DNA from: Bacteroidia bacterium
Lineage (GTDB): Bacteria; Bacteroidota; Bacteroidia; Bacteroidales; Dysgonomonadaceae
Direction: 5' to 3'
NCBI GenBank assembly: GCA_030539475.1
Contig: JAUNRY010000151.1
Span: 1-5,748 of the forward strand
Length of the DNA stretch: 5,748 nt
Below the pieces are notes generated by a model, which worked only from the letters and a program-made list of their open reading frames with translations, was not told where the DNA came from and did no database searches. The translations under genes and the position numbers were made by a program. Each line of letters begins with the position of its first letter. Within the stretch, counting starts at the first letter, position 1. This document shows positions 5,694 through 5,748 of the stretch, one piece after another.

Positions 5694-5718
5694 CCGCAGG
5701 CGAATAAATCGCCTACGG
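5694..5718. repeat. Ten-bp-stem hairpin with one mismatch
   Basis: CCGCAGGCGA (5694-5703) and TCGCCTACGG (5709-5718) pair at 9 of 10 positions around the loop ATAAA. It follows the terminator directly and belongs to a run of palindromes continuing to the window edge. Confidence 0.55.
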
Positions 5719-5722
5719 TTAT

Positions 5723-5743
5723 GGAAATATGGCTTTCCAAGCC
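5723..5743. repeat. Overlapping short inverted repeats at window edge
   Basis: Two competing hairpins are possible: GGAAA (5723-5727) with TTTCC (5734-5738), and GGCTT (5731-5735) with AAGCC (5739-5743). Both are short, so this is weak alone. It is notable only because three other hairpins lie within the preceding 100 bases. The element may continue beyond the window. Confidence 0.35.
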
Positions 5744-5748
5744 TATGG

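Overview
The window looks like chromosomal DNA of a Bacteroidota bacterium, most likely Bacteroidales-like. The evidence is a holB-ricT-gldH gene order, a GldH lipoprotein (a family largely restricted to this phylum), two promoter-like sites fitting the Bacteroidota pattern TTTG-N19/20-TAnnTTTG, and A-rich start regions without clear Shine-Dalgarno sequences. Base composition is moderate and no mobile-element gene is visible. The genus cannot be fixed from this sequence alone.

Layout from left to right. Positions 1-281 hold no gene. They carry degenerate 7-bp and 21-bp tandem repeats (24-93) and a hairpin (139-165). Next comes a plus-strand pirin-family gene (282-1130) with the full metal-binding set. 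The pirin gene converges on a minus-strand operon. Between them (1131-1370) lies a large inverted repeat (1191-1320) around a perfect 13-bp hairpin, which probably terminates both transcripts. The minus-strand operon, in transcription order, is holB (DNA polymerase III delta-prime, 4237-3128), ricT (PSP1-domain protein, 3042-1840) and gldH (lipoprotein, 1850-1371). The ricT stop overlaps the gldH start by 11 bases. A TTTC-N20-TATTTTTG promoter candidate sits just upstream of holB.

The divergent region 4238-4825 is the most unusual part. A full-match Bacteroidota promoter (TTTG 4443-4446, TATCTTTG 4467-4474) points rightward. Its predicted transcript would begin with about 345 untranslated bases, dominated by 13 back-to-back degenerate units of exactly 21 bp (4506-4778). 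The leader precedes an uncharacterised 226-residue, soluble, probably all-helical protein (4826-5506). That gene is followed by a perfect 15-bp-stem inverted repeat (5543-5577) and a run of hairpins (5623-5743), including a classical hairpin plus T-run terminator (5657-5681).

The three operon genes are housekeeping or cell-surface genes whose linkage is conserved but whose joint role is not obvious: replication clamp loading, a Ric-type RNA-maturation accessory protein, and an envelope lipoprotein. The pirin and the helical protein are separate transcription units. The best candidate for something undescribed is the 21-bp repeat leader together with its helical-protein gene.
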